From NCBI GenBank assembly GCA_964567755.1, contig CAZMNW010000004.1, positions 80,412-144,411 of the forward strand: 64,000 nucleotides of DNA, given 5' to 3'. Every line of letters begins with the position of its first letter. Position 1 is the first letter of the stretch. Source of the DNA: DASRJW01 sp964567755. Lineage in GTDB: Bacteria; Krumholzibacteriota; Krumholzibacteriia; G020349025. The notes beneath the pieces are model-generated. The model saw only the letters and a program-made list of their open reading frames with translations. It ran no database searches and was not told the origin of the DNA. A program made the translations under genes and the position numbers. Of the stretch, positions 53,700 to 62,701 are shown one piece after another.

Positions 53700-54014
53700 T
53701 CGGGTTCCCGATCGTTGGATGGCAACCTTGTCCTATCAGTGCTCGAAAGAATCCCTGCAGAGTGCATCGCCTAGGCCCTATTGTCAAGGTACCACGGGCA
53801 CCAGAAGCATGCGTGACTCAAAATGTACTTGAGGGTGCGAAACATCGCGAGATGCTGCCGAAACAGCGAGCCATCGATTCGGACATACTTATAAGAACAT
53901 ACTCTCCGTATTGACTATCGCAGATCACGGTAACGGAGAGGCTTTTCCTCTGCTTGCGACCGGGATCACTCTGCGGCTGAACCCTCCGACCGACCATGAT
54001 TCAGTCCTACGAAG
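53700..54014 (-). other. Intergenic stretch between NAD-synthase-like and GNAT-like genes
   Basis: 315 bases with no convincing gene. The part from 53800 to 53930 is AT-richer than the surroundings and probably contains the promoter of the minus-strand GNAT-like gene, but I see no clean -35/-10 pair. No relic or repeat was recognised. Confidence 0.4.
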
Positions 54015-55013
54015 TCACGCAGGCGGCCGCGACACTGAGTCGACCATGAGCGGTGCCGCGTGCAGGTACTCGGCTGCACGCCGGCGGGCCACGATCGCAC
54101 GGTAGGCTTCCACCACATCTGCCGGCGTAAGTCCGGTGGCCTCGGCCACCGTGGCGGGATCTTCGTTCCTCTCGAAGGCAAGCAGACAGAGGTCGAGTGT
54201 CTCCAAAGAAATCGCGAAATAGAATTCGCTCTGAGTCTGTTCGAGCGGATAGGTGTCGGTGGTTGGCGGTCGCGAGCAAATCTCTTCCGGGATGCCGAGC
54301 GCGGCCGCCAGGCGGTAGACCTGTGTCTTGAACAGATGTGCGATCGGCTTGAGGTCGCCGGCGCCATCGCCATTCTTGACGAAGAATCCCTGGTCATACT
54401 CCAGTCGGTTCGGCGTGCTGGCCACAGCGTAGACGAACCGATCGGCGAAGTAATACTCGAGCATTTTGCGTACGCGTTGTTTGAAGTTCATAGCCGAGAG
54501 GATCCCCAGGTAGGCCTCCGGGGTGACGCGCTTTCGGTGCATCTCACCGGAGGGCGATTGCGCGACGACTTGGAAGAATGAGACTCCCGCTCCCTCGGCT
54601 GAACCCTGGAGCGCGAGCTTGAAGCGCCAGCCCTGGCCGTACTGCGGCAGGATTAGGCGTACCGCCTCGTCGCGGCGGATATAGCAGCCGGCCGCCTCGA
54701 GGATTGGCGTGATGTCCCAGAGTTCGGTCCGAATGGAGAGCGCCTCGGCCATGACACGCCCGAGGCGCAGGCTATCCTCGGAAGACTCTTTCTCTGGCAG
54801 GAACAGGGCCAGGACACGCTCGGCTCCGAGAGCACGGGCGCAGAGGGCGGCCGTGACGCTGCTGTCGACGCCGCCGGAGAGGCCGAGGACGACGCCGCGC
54901 CGGTGCAAATCTCGACCGACCTGCCGGCGGATCGCGTCGCAGATCCGATCGATCTCGCGGTCGACGTCCAGCTCGAGCAGGTTACGCGAAAAGGGTCGAT
55001 TCTCCGCACTCAC
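54015..55013 (-). CDS. NAD-synthase-like ATP-pyrophosphatase (ammonia-dependent), locus-specific paralogue
   Basis: 332 residues. P-loop of N-type ATP pyrophosphatases LGLSGGVDSSVTAALCARAL, then STPNRLEYDQGFFVKNGDGA, GDLKPIAHLFKTQVYRLAAA and PPTTDTYPLEQTQSEFYFAI follow the NadE order. Compared with ordinary NadE it has an insert of about 50-60 residues (about 130-185) before FKQRVRKMLEYYFADR, and the QTDE motif reads QTQSE. Placed 27 bases after an AMP-ligase gene and with asparagine synthase and carrier protein in the same operon, it more likely forms an adenylate or amide in this pathway than NAD. A relic of a second copy lies at 49229. Confidence 0.85.
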   Translation of the reverse strand: MSAENRPFSRNLLELDVDREIDRICDAIRRQVGRDLHRRGVVLGLSGGVDSSVTAALCARALGAERVLALFLPEKESSEDSLRLGRVMAEALSIRTELWDITPILEAAGCYIRRDEAVRLILPQYGQGWRFKLALQGSAEGAGVSFFQVVAQSPSGEMHRKRVTPEAYLGILSAMNFKQRVRKMLEYYFADRFVYAVASTPNRLEYDQGFFVKNGDGAGDLKPIAHLFKTQVYRLAAALGIPEEICSRPPTTDTYPLEQTQSEFYFAISLETLDLCLLAFERNEDPATVAEATGLTPADVVEAYRAIVARRRAAEYLHAAPLMVDSVSRPPA

Positions 55014-55040
55014 CAGATGCCCCCGACTTTGACCCCCGGG

Positions 55041-56609
55041 TCACTCGTCCCCCGGAGCTTGCACCGAATCCTCTTGGGCCAGGCGGCTGCGGTCGATCTT
55101 CCCAGTCGACGTGCGAGGGAAGCTCGCCCGGATTTCGATCGATGTCGGCACGAGCCGAGTCTCCAAGTTTTCTGAACAGAAGCGAAGCAACTCGCGCTCG
55201 GTCACCGTCAGGCCACTCTTCGGCAGGATGAACGCACGAATCGCGTTTCCCAGCAGCGGATCCGGGATGGCGACCACGGCGACTTCTGCGACGCCAGGAT
55301 GCTCGGAAATGGCCAGCTCGATCTCACGTGGACTGACGCGCTCGCCGCGGCTCTTGAAGACGTCGTCTCTGCGACCACGGAAGTAAAGAAAACCGTCCTC
55401 ATCGGCCACGAAAAGATCGCCTGTGTACAGTACCCGTTCTCCTGGCAGCGGCCCTTGGCGCAGGACGCGGTTCGTCTCTTCCGGACGCCGCCAGTATCCG
55501 AGCATCACGTTAGCGCCGCGGACTACCAGCTCCCCTTCAACACCAGCTCCGACACGGTGCCCCTCTTCGTCCACGATGTAGGTCTCGCTGTTCGGCATTG
55601 CCCTGCCAACCGAGGCGGGCCGGCGGTCGATCTCCTCCGGAGGCAGGTAGGAGACGCGCTTGCACTCGGTCAATCCATACATGGAGAAGATCCGCACCCA
55701 GGGGAGACGCTGGCGGAGCTCGCGGATCTGCGCCGGCATGAGAGCGGCGCCCGTGTTGGTGACGATGCGGAGGGAAGCGAGGTTGTACTTCGCGAGGTCG
55801 ATCTGCAGGAGAATCGCAAGAATGGTCGGCACCAGAGGCAGCGCTGTCACGCGCTCCTCGCCAATGAGGTTCAGGAAGACGTTCGGATACAGCAGACCCC
55901 GTTCCAGCACGAGAGTCGCCCCAGCGCGGAAGGCGAGGAATACCTGGTAGAGGCCATAGTCGAAGGAGAGCGGCAGGAGATCTAGAATCACCTCATCCGA
56001 CTGGATGCCGAGATACTGGGAGATCGAGGCCGCGGCCGAGAGGATGTTGCGGTGCGAGAGCATGACCCCCTTCGGCTGACCGGTCGATCCGGAGGTGTAG
56101 ATGAGCGCGGCAAGGTCGATGTCGATGCAGGGGCTCGGGGGCAGGGGGATGGCGGAGTCTTGCTGGAGCACCTCGTCCCAAGTGAGGATCCCGTGCGCAT
56201 GACCTGGAGTGGTTCCGTCCGGGCCGGTGGCGATGCGGATCGGTACTCCCACCTTGTCACCTTCCTTCTCCTCCAGTTCTCGGATCTTCACCTCCGGAGC
56301 GATGAGCGCGCGTGCCTCGGAGTCGGCCAGGAGAAACGCGAGCTTGCGCGCCTTCACCGCCGGGTCGATGACGACGAAGACTCCGGCCGCGCGCAAAACG
56401 CCGAAGATCGCCACGATCGCCTGGACCGAGTTCTCCTGCCAGATCAAGACACGGTCGCCACGCTCGAGTCCTCTGGCCCGCAGTGCCCGCGCCAGTGATG
56501 CGCTCCGTATCTCGAGGTCACGGTAAGTGAGCCGCTCCCGGCCGCAGACGAGCGCGGTCTTTTGCGGCGACCGTTCTGCGGACTCGAGAAGGAAATCGTG
56601 CACCAGCAT
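55041..56609 (-). CDS. Acyl-CoA/acyl-carrier ligase (AMP-forming), second module
   Basis: 522 residues, full ANL length: ALIYTSGSTGQPKGVMLSHR, LLPLSFDYGLYQVFLAFRAG, FSMYGLTECKRVSYLPPEEI, LYTGDLFVADEDGFLYFRGR, KSRGERVSPREIE and FPRTSTGKIDRSRL with the catalytic Lys. The pocket (FDYGL, no Asp at the amino-group position) is that of carboxylic-acid rather than amino-acid activators. Such ligases occur in exosortase-linked polysaccharide loci. It would activate an organic acid and load the carrier protein encoded 12 bases upstream in the operon. Start ATG at 56609 after a gaggt site. Confidence 0.9.
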   Translation of the reverse strand: MLVHDFLLESAERSPQKTALVCGRERLTYRDLEIRSASLARALRARGLERGDRVLIWQENSVQAIVAIFGVLRAAGVFVVIDPAVKARKLAFLLADSEARALIAPEVKIRELEEKEGDKVGVPIRIATGPDGTTPGHAHGILTWDEVLQQDSAIPLPPSPCIDIDLAALIYTSGSTGQPKGVMLSHRNILSAAASISQYLGIQSDEVILDLLPLSFDYGLYQVFLAFRAGATLVLERGLLYPNVFLNLIGEERVTALPLVPTILAILLQIDLAKYNLASLRIVTNTGAALMPAQIRELRQRLPWVRIFSMYGLTECKRVSYLPPEEIDRRPASVGRAMPNSETYIVDEEGHRVGAGVEGELVVRGANVMLGYWRRPEETNRVLRQGPLPGERVLYTGDLFVADEDGFLYFRGRRDDVFKSRGERVSPREIELAISEHPGVAEVAVVAIPDPLLGNAIRAFILPKSGLTVTERELLRFCSENLETRLVPTSIEIRASFPRTSTGKIDRSRLAQEDSVQAPGDE

Positions 56610-56621
56610 CGTCGGTCGACC

Positions 56622-56876
56622 TCACTTGCTCCCGCGCTTCCGCTCCACGAACGCCGCAATCCGATTCAGCGTGTCGAGGTTGGCGGGGTCGAGTTCGTGA
56701 TCCTCGATCGAGATCCCGTAGGTGCTCTCCAAGAACGCCACAAGCTCGAGGATTCCCGTCGAGTCGATGATCCGGCTCTCTAAGAAAGATGTCTCTCCAT
56801 CGAACTTCTCCTCCGGATTCCCGAAGAGGAAGTTGTCCACGACGAAGCCGCGAACCTGCTCCTGAATTGTCTGCAT
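56622..56876 (-). CDS. Acyl carrier protein 2
   Basis: 84 residues. Phosphopantetheine serine Ser39 in ESRIIDSTGILELVAFLEST, with helix I MQTIQEQVRGFVVDNF and the acidic segment after it (ISIEDHELDPANLDTLNRIA). It is distinct from carrier protein 1, with little identity outside the attachment region. It lies between asparagine synthase and an AMP-ligase in a tight operon (21 and 12 bases), so it probably carries the acid activated by that ligase. Start ATG at 56876 with a gagaagg site. Confidence 0.9.
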   Translation of the reverse strand: MQTIQEQVRGFVVDNFLFGNPEEKFDGETSFLESRIIDSTGILELVAFLESTYGISIEDHELDPANLDTLNRIAAFVERKRGSK

Positions 56877-56897
56877 CGAGATGCCTTCTCTCCTTGT

Positions 56898-58829
56898 CTA
56901 CAGGAACTGCCGCGCCAGGAGCTGCGTCGAGAGGACAGCCGTCAGGGCCATGTTGTCCTTCACGCCGGTCGCCCGCCCGGAACGGACCTTCTGCACGAGA
57001 AGCCGCACGGATGCCGGCTCGAACAGCCCGACCTCACGCAGCCTGCTGTCCGATAGCTCCTCTTCCACGTACGCCTCCCGCGCTCGGCCCGTTTCCGGGT
57101 CGAAAAAGCTCGGCCCTTCCGGCCCGCGGTAGGGTTGTTTCTTGCGGGCCCGGATCTCCTCCGGGAGGTACCGACACGCCACGCGCTTGAGCAAGTACTT
57201 CTCGTTCAGCACCCGCATCTTTAGACGATCGTCCAGTGCTCCCCCGAACTCGACCACGCGGTGATCCAGGTAAGGGATGCGTGTCTCCACACCATGCGCC
57301 ATTGCCATCCGGTCTCCCTGTGAAGAGAGAATATACCCTGGAAGCAGGTGCACCATTTCCAGGTATTGCGCCCGCGCGAAGTGAGTCCAAGTGTGGAATT
57401 CGGCCGGCAGGGACTCAAGTACGTCCGCCATCAACCCCTCGTCCGAGACCTCGGCGCGAACATCCGCCTTGAGCATCCGTCGGATCGCAAGCCCTAGCTC
57501 CCAGCGCGGCAGGTGCGAGAAGAGCGGATTGGCGAGATCCTCGGGCCGGGCGCGAAAGAACGCGCGCAAGTACCCCACCGGCTGACGTTGGAAGTTCTGC
57601 ATGTAGGGATACAGACGCTGTAGGAGCTGTGCTCGCCGGGTCGAGCCGGACCCTCCCAAACTGAATTGGCGGATCTTGACTTCCTTGAAGATGTCGTACC
57701 CACCGAAGACTTCATCCGCACCCTCGCCGGTCAAGACGACCTTGCGGTCCGATTCGCGCACGGCCTGGGACAGTAGGAAGAGGGGCGCTGGGGCGGTACG
57801 AAGGAGCGGTCTTTCGGCGTGTCGCACGGTTTCCGGAAAGGCTCGGCAGAGCTGTTGATGGTCGCAGAGTATCCTGGTGTGCTCGGTGCCGAAATGCTGG
57901 ATCAGGAGATCCTGCCAGCGGCTCTCGTCATACTCGGGGTCGGTGAATCCCACAGAGAACGAGCGAAGCAAGGCCGCGTTCTCCTCCCGGACGAGCGCTG
58001 TAACCAGCGCAGAGTCGAGGCCCCCGCTGAGATAGACGCCGACGGGCACGTCGCTTCGCAGTCGGATGCGTACGGCATCACGGAGGAGACTGCCCAGCTC
58101 TTCGACGGCCCGGTCGGCTTCATCGCGCTCCAAGGGTGCATGATCTGCATGGGGCCGGAATTCAGGGCGCCAGTAACGCTGCAAGGTGACTTGGCCATTC
58201 TCGATCAGGAGGTTGTGACCAGGAGGGATTTCCCAGATGTCGCGAAACGGGGTTCGCGGTGAGAGAGATGCCCAGAACGTGAGGGTCTGGTTCAGACCCC
58301 GCAGGTCGATCTCGCGGCGTACACTGGGATCCCGCAAGAGGGCCTTGATCTCGGAAGCGAAAAGGAAGCGCCGCCCGGCGACCGTGTAGTGGCACGGACA
58401 GATGCCCAAGCGATCCCGGGATAGGAAGAGGCGCCGTGCTGATTTCTCCCAGATGGCGAAGGCCCACTGCCCATTCAACCGTTGAACGCAGTTCGGGCCA
58501 AATTCCTCGTAGAGATGGAGAACCACCTCGGTGTCCGACGTCGTTTTGAAGGTGTGGCCGAGACGGCGGAGCTCCTCACGAAGCTCGATGTAGTTGAAAA
58601 TCTCACCGTTGTAGACGATCCAGAGTGATCGGTCCTCGTTCGACATGGGCTGTCGGCCCGTGGTCAGGTCGATGATGGACAGCCTCGTGCTCCCCAGAGC
58701 AACGGACCCTTCGACGAACGTGCCGGACTCGTCGGGGCCTCGATGTCGGATCGTCTCGACCATGCGATGGAGAATCTCTCCGTCCACCGGCTCGTGGTCG
58801 AGGGAGAGATACCCCGCGATCCCACACAT
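56898..58829 (-). CDS. asnB: Asparagine synthase-like glutamine amidotransferase
   Basis: 643 residues, full AsnB length. N-terminal class II glutaminase with Cys2 (MCGIAGYLSLDHE), SNEDRSLWIVYNGEIFNYIE and TSDTEVVLHLYEEFG; C-terminal synthetase with the pyrophosphate loop VYLSGGLDSALV, VVLTGEGADEVFGGYDIF and HGVETRIPYLDHRVVEF. In exosortase/PEP-CTERM and O-antigen loci, AsnB paralogues are thought to amidate a sugar acid or a carrier-bound acid. First gene of the asnB-carrier-ligase-NadE-like operon; the promoter should be in the 191-base gap shared with the divergent beta-helix gene. Confidence 0.93.
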   Translation of the reverse strand: MCGIAGYLSLDHEPVDGEILHRMVETIRHRGPDESGTFVEGSVALGSTRLSIIDLTTGRQPMSNEDRSLWIVYNGEIFNYIELREELRRLGHTFKTTSDTEVVLHLYEEFGPNCVQRLNGQWAFAIWEKSARRLFLSRDRLGICPCHYTVAGRRFLFASEIKALLRDPSVRREIDLRGLNQTLTFWASLSPRTPFRDIWEIPPGHNLLIENGQVTLQRYWRPEFRPHADHAPLERDEADRAVEELGSLLRDAVRIRLRSDVPVGVYLSGGLDSALVTALVREENAALLRSFSVGFTDPEYDESRWQDLLIQHFGTEHTRILCDHQQLCRAFPETVRHAERPLLRTAPAPLFLLSQAVRESDRKVVLTGEGADEVFGGYDIFKEVKIRQFSLGGSGSTRRAQLLQRLYPYMQNFQRQPVGYLRAFFRARPEDLANPLFSHLPRWELGLAIRRMLKADVRAEVSDEGLMADVLESLPAEFHTWTHFARAQYLEMVHLLPGYILSSQGDRMAMAHGVETRIPYLDHRVVEFGGALDDRLKMRVLNEKYLLKRVACRYLPEEIRARKKQPYRGPEGPSFFDPETGRAREAYVEEELSDSRLREVGLFEPASVRLLVQKVRSGRATGVKDNMALTAVLSTQLLARQFL

Positions 58830-59020
58830 TCCGCCTCCACCGTTCCCGCGCGTCAGGCGCAGTTAAACGGGTGCATTGGGCCAGGCCACGATCACATTTA
58901 GAAGCCTAAGGGTTGTTTCATGATCCCGTCCAGGGCGTAATCCTCGCCCTGAGCGTCCTCGAGCGCATGCACCAGCAGGAAGGCCAGTTATAGCTTAGAA
59001 TCGTGTGTGTGGAGGACGCT

Positions 59021-61186
59021 GTGAGTGTAAGGCAATTGTCGATTGTGCTGCTCGTAGCCGGAGCGATACCAGGTTCGCCACTCCATGGGGATACGCGTGA
59101 ACCGCCGCCAGTCCTTCCGGCCGAGGAGCGGCTGCCCCTCGCGGATGAGAACCTGCCTGCGGGGCAAGTTTCGGAAGAGTGGCTCTATGCAGGACGAACG
59201 TCGGCGCTCATCTACTGGCAGACCGAGAACCGCGCCTCGAGCTACGTCGAGTATGGTCCGACCGACGCATACGGCGAGCGCACTGCAACGTCTCCCGACT
59301 CTTGGGTCGCGGGTAAGCCCTATTATTCGCACTTCCACCGGCTCGCGTCCCTCCAACCGGCGACCGTATATCACTACCGGATGGTATCCATCGGCACCGA
59401 CGGGAAAGAGGATCGCTCCGATGGCAAGACCCTCGTGACCGGGACCGTGGACGGGGTGATTCAGCTCCCAGGTGCCCTCGTGGGACCGCCCTACTTCCTC
59501 GACACGCCCGGGGCGACCTACGTACTCACTCAGGACATCACGACCCCCCTGGGAGCGATCGCCATTGGCGCTGGGGGAATCACGCTCGACCTCGACGGCC
59601 ACACGATCACTTACAACGACCAACCCGGCAACTTCCCCGACGAGAGGTGGGCGACCAGGATCAATGGTCCGAAGGCATGCTGGGGAGTCATGATCTCGGG
59701 GAGTGCAAAGGAGCCCGTGCGCGTCCTGAACGGAATCGTGTTGCAAGGAATGGGCAACGACACGGGGAGTGCTGTGGGGATCGGTTGCAACCCACTCTAT
59801 GCCGACGTGCTGCCGGAAGGCAGCGTCATTGCTGGCGTCGAGTTCGTCTGGTCGGGAGCCGACATCTCGGGGCTTTATTTGCACTGGGGCACCGGCGGGC
59901 ATGTCCACCACTGCGTCATCGAGGACCGCGGGACTGTGGTGTCAAACCGCCACCAAGCAATCAGCAGCATCGAGGGCGATGGAGGCGGCCACAATTACGA
60001 CCACAACCTCGTCAAAGCCACCCGCCATCAAGGTCTGTGCGCTGCGATCAAGGCGCATCACAACGAGATTTACATCAACAGCTACGACACGAATTCCATC
60101 GGCGTCCTCACGACCAACAAAGCCGGCCCCGTCGACGTCGCCTATAACAAGGTTTTCGGCTCGGGCAATCACCCCATTGCGTTTGCCATGTACGGGGCCT
60201 ATCAGGTCGGGTCGAAGCTGCACCACAATTACGCTGAGGTGATGTGCACGCGGCGCGGTGAGGAATATGGTTGGAGCGGAAGCGCCTGCTTCCGCACCAC
60301 CTGGGGTGCCGACGGGCTCGACGTTTTCAACAATACCTTCATCGGTTACAGCCTGACGCGTGACCGTGGCGGCATCGGATCCACTGGACAGACGCGGGTT
60401 CTCTGGGTGGGTCTGCCGTATTTCAAACCGAGCGATGCAACAGAGGAGATTCGTGATGCGCGCGCGGTCTTCCACGACAACCTTCTCATCGCCCGCGGCC
60501 TCGACCCCACCGCGAAAGCCGCTGCCATTGGTGTTGTCTGCAACAACCAGTCGCAGAATCTCATTTTCATGAACAACACCGTCGTCAGTACATGGAGCAA
60601 CGTGCTTCTCGCAGATTCCTACGGCCATGCGGACGGCTTCCCAAAATTCGTTGGCAACACGTTCAGGCGCGAAGGCGATTGTCCGAGTTATGCGACAATT
60701 CGCAGCGGTTTCAGCGGCAGTCCCGCGACAGCCATCTTCCTCGACAACCGTTACGAAGGCGACGCCTCTCCCAGATCGATGGATCCCAAGCCGGGAATGA
60801 ATATCATCTTGCAGAAACTGGTCGTCATCGACGTGCAAGGGTCAATCGGAACTCCAGAACCCAACGTCGAAGTGACCGTGACCGATCGTTTGGGCGTCGA
60901 GGTCTTTCGGGGGCGCACGTCTACGGCACGAACGAATCTGACACTCACGTCCGGAGTGGGTGATTCGCTCGTTCTGGTAACCGACTTCCCTCCTGAACAC
61001 AAAGGCTACCTGAGTGAGGTCACGACTCTGCCTGGACAAGCGGCTGTCCTTCTCGTCGAGGGGACGCAGGTCGCGATGCAACACGAAGTCTATGCGCCCC
61101 ACACCATCACGGTACACCTTGCCAAAGGCTCGGTTACCAAGGAAATTCCAGTTGGCCTGAAGGGCCGGCTCGAGATTCGCCCCTAG
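59021..61186 (+). CDS. Secreted right-handed parallel beta-helix protein
   Basis: About 721 residues. GTG at 59021 is chosen because a ggagg site lies five bases upstream and a signal peptide follows (IVLLVAGAIPGSPLHG); GTG at 59003 also fits the frame. Residues about 55-140 form a fibronectin-III/phosphoesterase-N-type domain (SALIYWQTENRASSYVEYGP, VYHYRMVSIGTDGK). Then come parallel beta-helix coils from about 160 to 590 with repeated Asn/Gly turns (GGITLDLDGHTITYNDQPGN, VFHDNLLIARGLD, NLIFMNNTVVSTW), the fold of polysaccharide lyases and C5-epimerases. A C-terminal beta domain ends it. It may cut or modify the exported glycan. Confidence 0.82.
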   Translation: MSVRQLSIVLLVAGAIPGSPLHGDTREPPPVLPAEERLPLADENLPAGQVSEEWLYAGRTSALIYWQTENRASSYVEYGPTDAYGERTATSPDSWVAGKPYYSHFHRLASLQPATVYHYRMVSIGTDGKEDRSDGKTLVTGTVDGVIQLPGALVGPPYFLDTPGATYVLTQDITTPLGAIAIGAGGITLDLDGHTITYNDQPGNFPDERWATRINGPKACWGVMISGSAKEPVRVLNGIVLQGMGNDTGSAVGIGCNPLYADVLPEGSVIAGVEFVWSGADISGLYLHWGTGGHVHHCVIEDRGTVVSNRHQAISSIEGDGGGHNYDHNLVKATRHQGLCAAIKAHHNEIYINSYDTNSIGVLTTNKAGPVDVAYNKVFGSGNHPIAFAMYGAYQVGSKLHHNYAEVMCTRRGEEYGWSGSACFRTTWGADGLDVFNNTFIGYSLTRDRGGIGSTGQTRVLWVGLPYFKPSDATEEIRDARAVFHDNLLIARGLDPTAKAAAIGVVCNNQSQNLIFMNNTVVSTWSNVLLADSYGHADGFPKFVGNTFRREGDCPSYATIRSGFSGSPATAIFLDNRYEGDASPRSMDPKPGMNIILQKLVVIDVQGSIGTPEPNVEVTVTDRLGVEVFRGRTSTARTNLTLTSGVGDSLVLVTDFPPEHKGYLSEVTTLPGQAAVLLVEGTQVAMQHEVYAPHTITVHLAKGSVTKEIPVGLKGRLEIRP

Positions 61187-61216
61187 AATTGACGAGCCGC
61201 GAAATTCGAAAAGAAA

Positions 61217-62179
61217 TCACCATTTTCTCGCGTGGTTGATACAACTCCTGACCATTAGTTTCAGCATCTTGAGCTTCAACGGATAGCGCGGCAAGTATTC
61301 CTTGAGCACAGCTGCCGCCTCGCGGTCTCGACCATCACGCATGAGTCCCCACACATAGTCGACGACGAGTTCTCCGATCAGGCGTCGAAGGGAACTTGCC
61401 ATTTCTGGATGTGCGGCGTAGCTCAATAACTGTAGCTCCGAAAGCTTCAACCAGCTCTCGACGTTGCTGACTCGCCGTGACAGATCGTGTTTCAGGCTAT
61501 TGGCGTGGTTCCTAGCGCGGCACAATACGCGATCCACGTACCCAGAATCACAACCGAAAGAGATTTTGATTAAAAAATCATCGTCCTCTGCAAAATAATA
61601 TCCAGGTCTGAAAGCGCCATACTTCTCCAATAATTCCCGCTTGACCATCAGCCCCGAGGTATGCATGAAGCTTCCGTAGCAAACAATGTACTTCGCAAGC
61701 GACTCCTCGAACACCCATAGGGCGGGACCAACTTCCCGGTGCGGAATATTCCGGAAGTGTCGCCGTATGTCGACGCCGGAGGGATGAACGATGCCTGTTT
61801 CGTCAAAGATTTCGAAGTTGGGGAATGCGAGACCGAGACTCTCGTGAGATTCCATCAGATCAAACACTTGCTGAACACATCCCTTGATCAGGATGTCATC
61901 GGCGTCCAAAAGCATGATGTACTTCGACTGCGATACACTTATTCCAGTGTTGCGGGCAGTTGCCGGGCCGTCGCGCTCCTGTCGGATATAGCGGACTGCA
62001 CGGTTCTTGAACCAATCGTTAACAAGCGCCTCTGTGCCGTCCGTGGAACCGTCATCCACGACAAAAACGCACAGCTCATGGTCGAAGTCTTGACTCAGAG
62101 CGGATTCGACCGCTACTCGGAGAAACGCGGAAGAGTTGTAGCTGGGGACAATGATCGCGACGTCATGAAATTCCCGCAT
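61217..62179 (-). CDS. Glycosyltransferase family 2
   Basis: 320 residues. GT-A motifs: VAIIVPSYNSSAFLRVAVES, CVFVVDDGSTDGTEALVNDW, GPATARNTGISVSQSKYIML with the metal-binding Asp-Ala-Asp-Asp (LLDADDILIKG), and YYFAEDDDFLIKISFGCDSG in the catalytic-base region. Probably adds a sugar in the same locus. ATG at 62179 is taken; a GTG at 62218 is open but has no better ribosome site. Codon use is AT-richer than most of the locus. It converges on the beta-helix gene with 30 bases between them. Confidence 0.92.
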   Translation of the reverse strand: MREFHDVAIIVPSYNSSAFLRVAVESALSQDFDHELCVFVVDDGSTDGTEALVNDWFKNRAVRYIRQERDGPATARNTGISVSQSKYIMLLDADDILIKGCVQQVFDLMESHESLGLAFPNFEIFDETGIVHPSGVDIRRHFRNIPHREVGPALWVFEESLAKYIVCYGSFMHTSGLMVKRELLEKYGAFRPGYYFAEDDDFLIKISFGCDSGYVDRVLCRARNHANSLKHDLSRRVSNVESWLKLSELQLLSYAAHPEMASSLRRLIGELVVDYVWGLMRDGRDREAAAVLKEYLPRYPLKLKMLKLMVRSCINHARKW

Positions 62180-62701
62180 CTGGAGGCCCCCGGGTCGGGA
62201 CTTTTGAATTGGCGCCACTCACGATACTGCTGAGACGATTCCCGTGACGACCGCGGCTCCCCAAGATGCCGGCGCACGCGAGTGGCCTCGCTCCGGCGGT
62301 TTTTATCGCCCTTCCAGGGAGGAAAGTCCCCTACCGGAGAAACCCCGCGCCAGGGCCTTTCCCCCACGAAAAGACCGCCCCCACCGAGAGCGACCCTCGC
62401 TGGGGCGCACTCGGATAGGACAGCGAGCACGATGAGCTGATCAGCCACAGAAGTAAGGCCAATTGCCTCTGGCGAACCCGCTTGAGCGTCTGGACCGACT
62501 GCGTCATACTTCCCCGCCAGAGGATTCTAGATCCCTGAGGGTCCAGCTCCTGGCACGCCTTATGCGCTAACATCCATCAGGGGCATGCTGCCAGGCTTGC
62601 AGAACCATTTTTAGGAGACTGGCCGCAAGATTCAGGCCCTCTTGTTTCCGCCCGTGCCCGATGATTGCTTAAAAAGGCTGTTTCAGACGAGGTGCCGTCC
62701 G
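62180..62701 (+). other. Intergenic region carrying a sigma-54 promoter
   Basis: 522 bases between divergent genes, with no gene recognised. The sequence from about 62300 to 62420 is C/G-rich and rich in short inverted repeats; the part after 62540 contains the sigma-54-type element described separately. The long leader (about 125 bases) between that element and the lipoprotein start could fold but shows no riboswitch I recognise. Confidence 0.5.
62551..62565 (+). promoter_or_regulatory. Sigma-54 (-24/-12) promoter upstream of the LamG-like lipoprotein gene
   Basis: TGGCACGCCTTATGC matches the RpoN consensus TGGCACG-N4-TTGC in all but one fixed position and keeps the GG-N10-GC spacing. It points toward the gene starting at 62702, predicting transcription from about 62577. 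A sigma-54 activator of the PrsR type is encoded at 21573-22991, which makes regulation by it reasonable but unproved. Confidence 0.65.
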
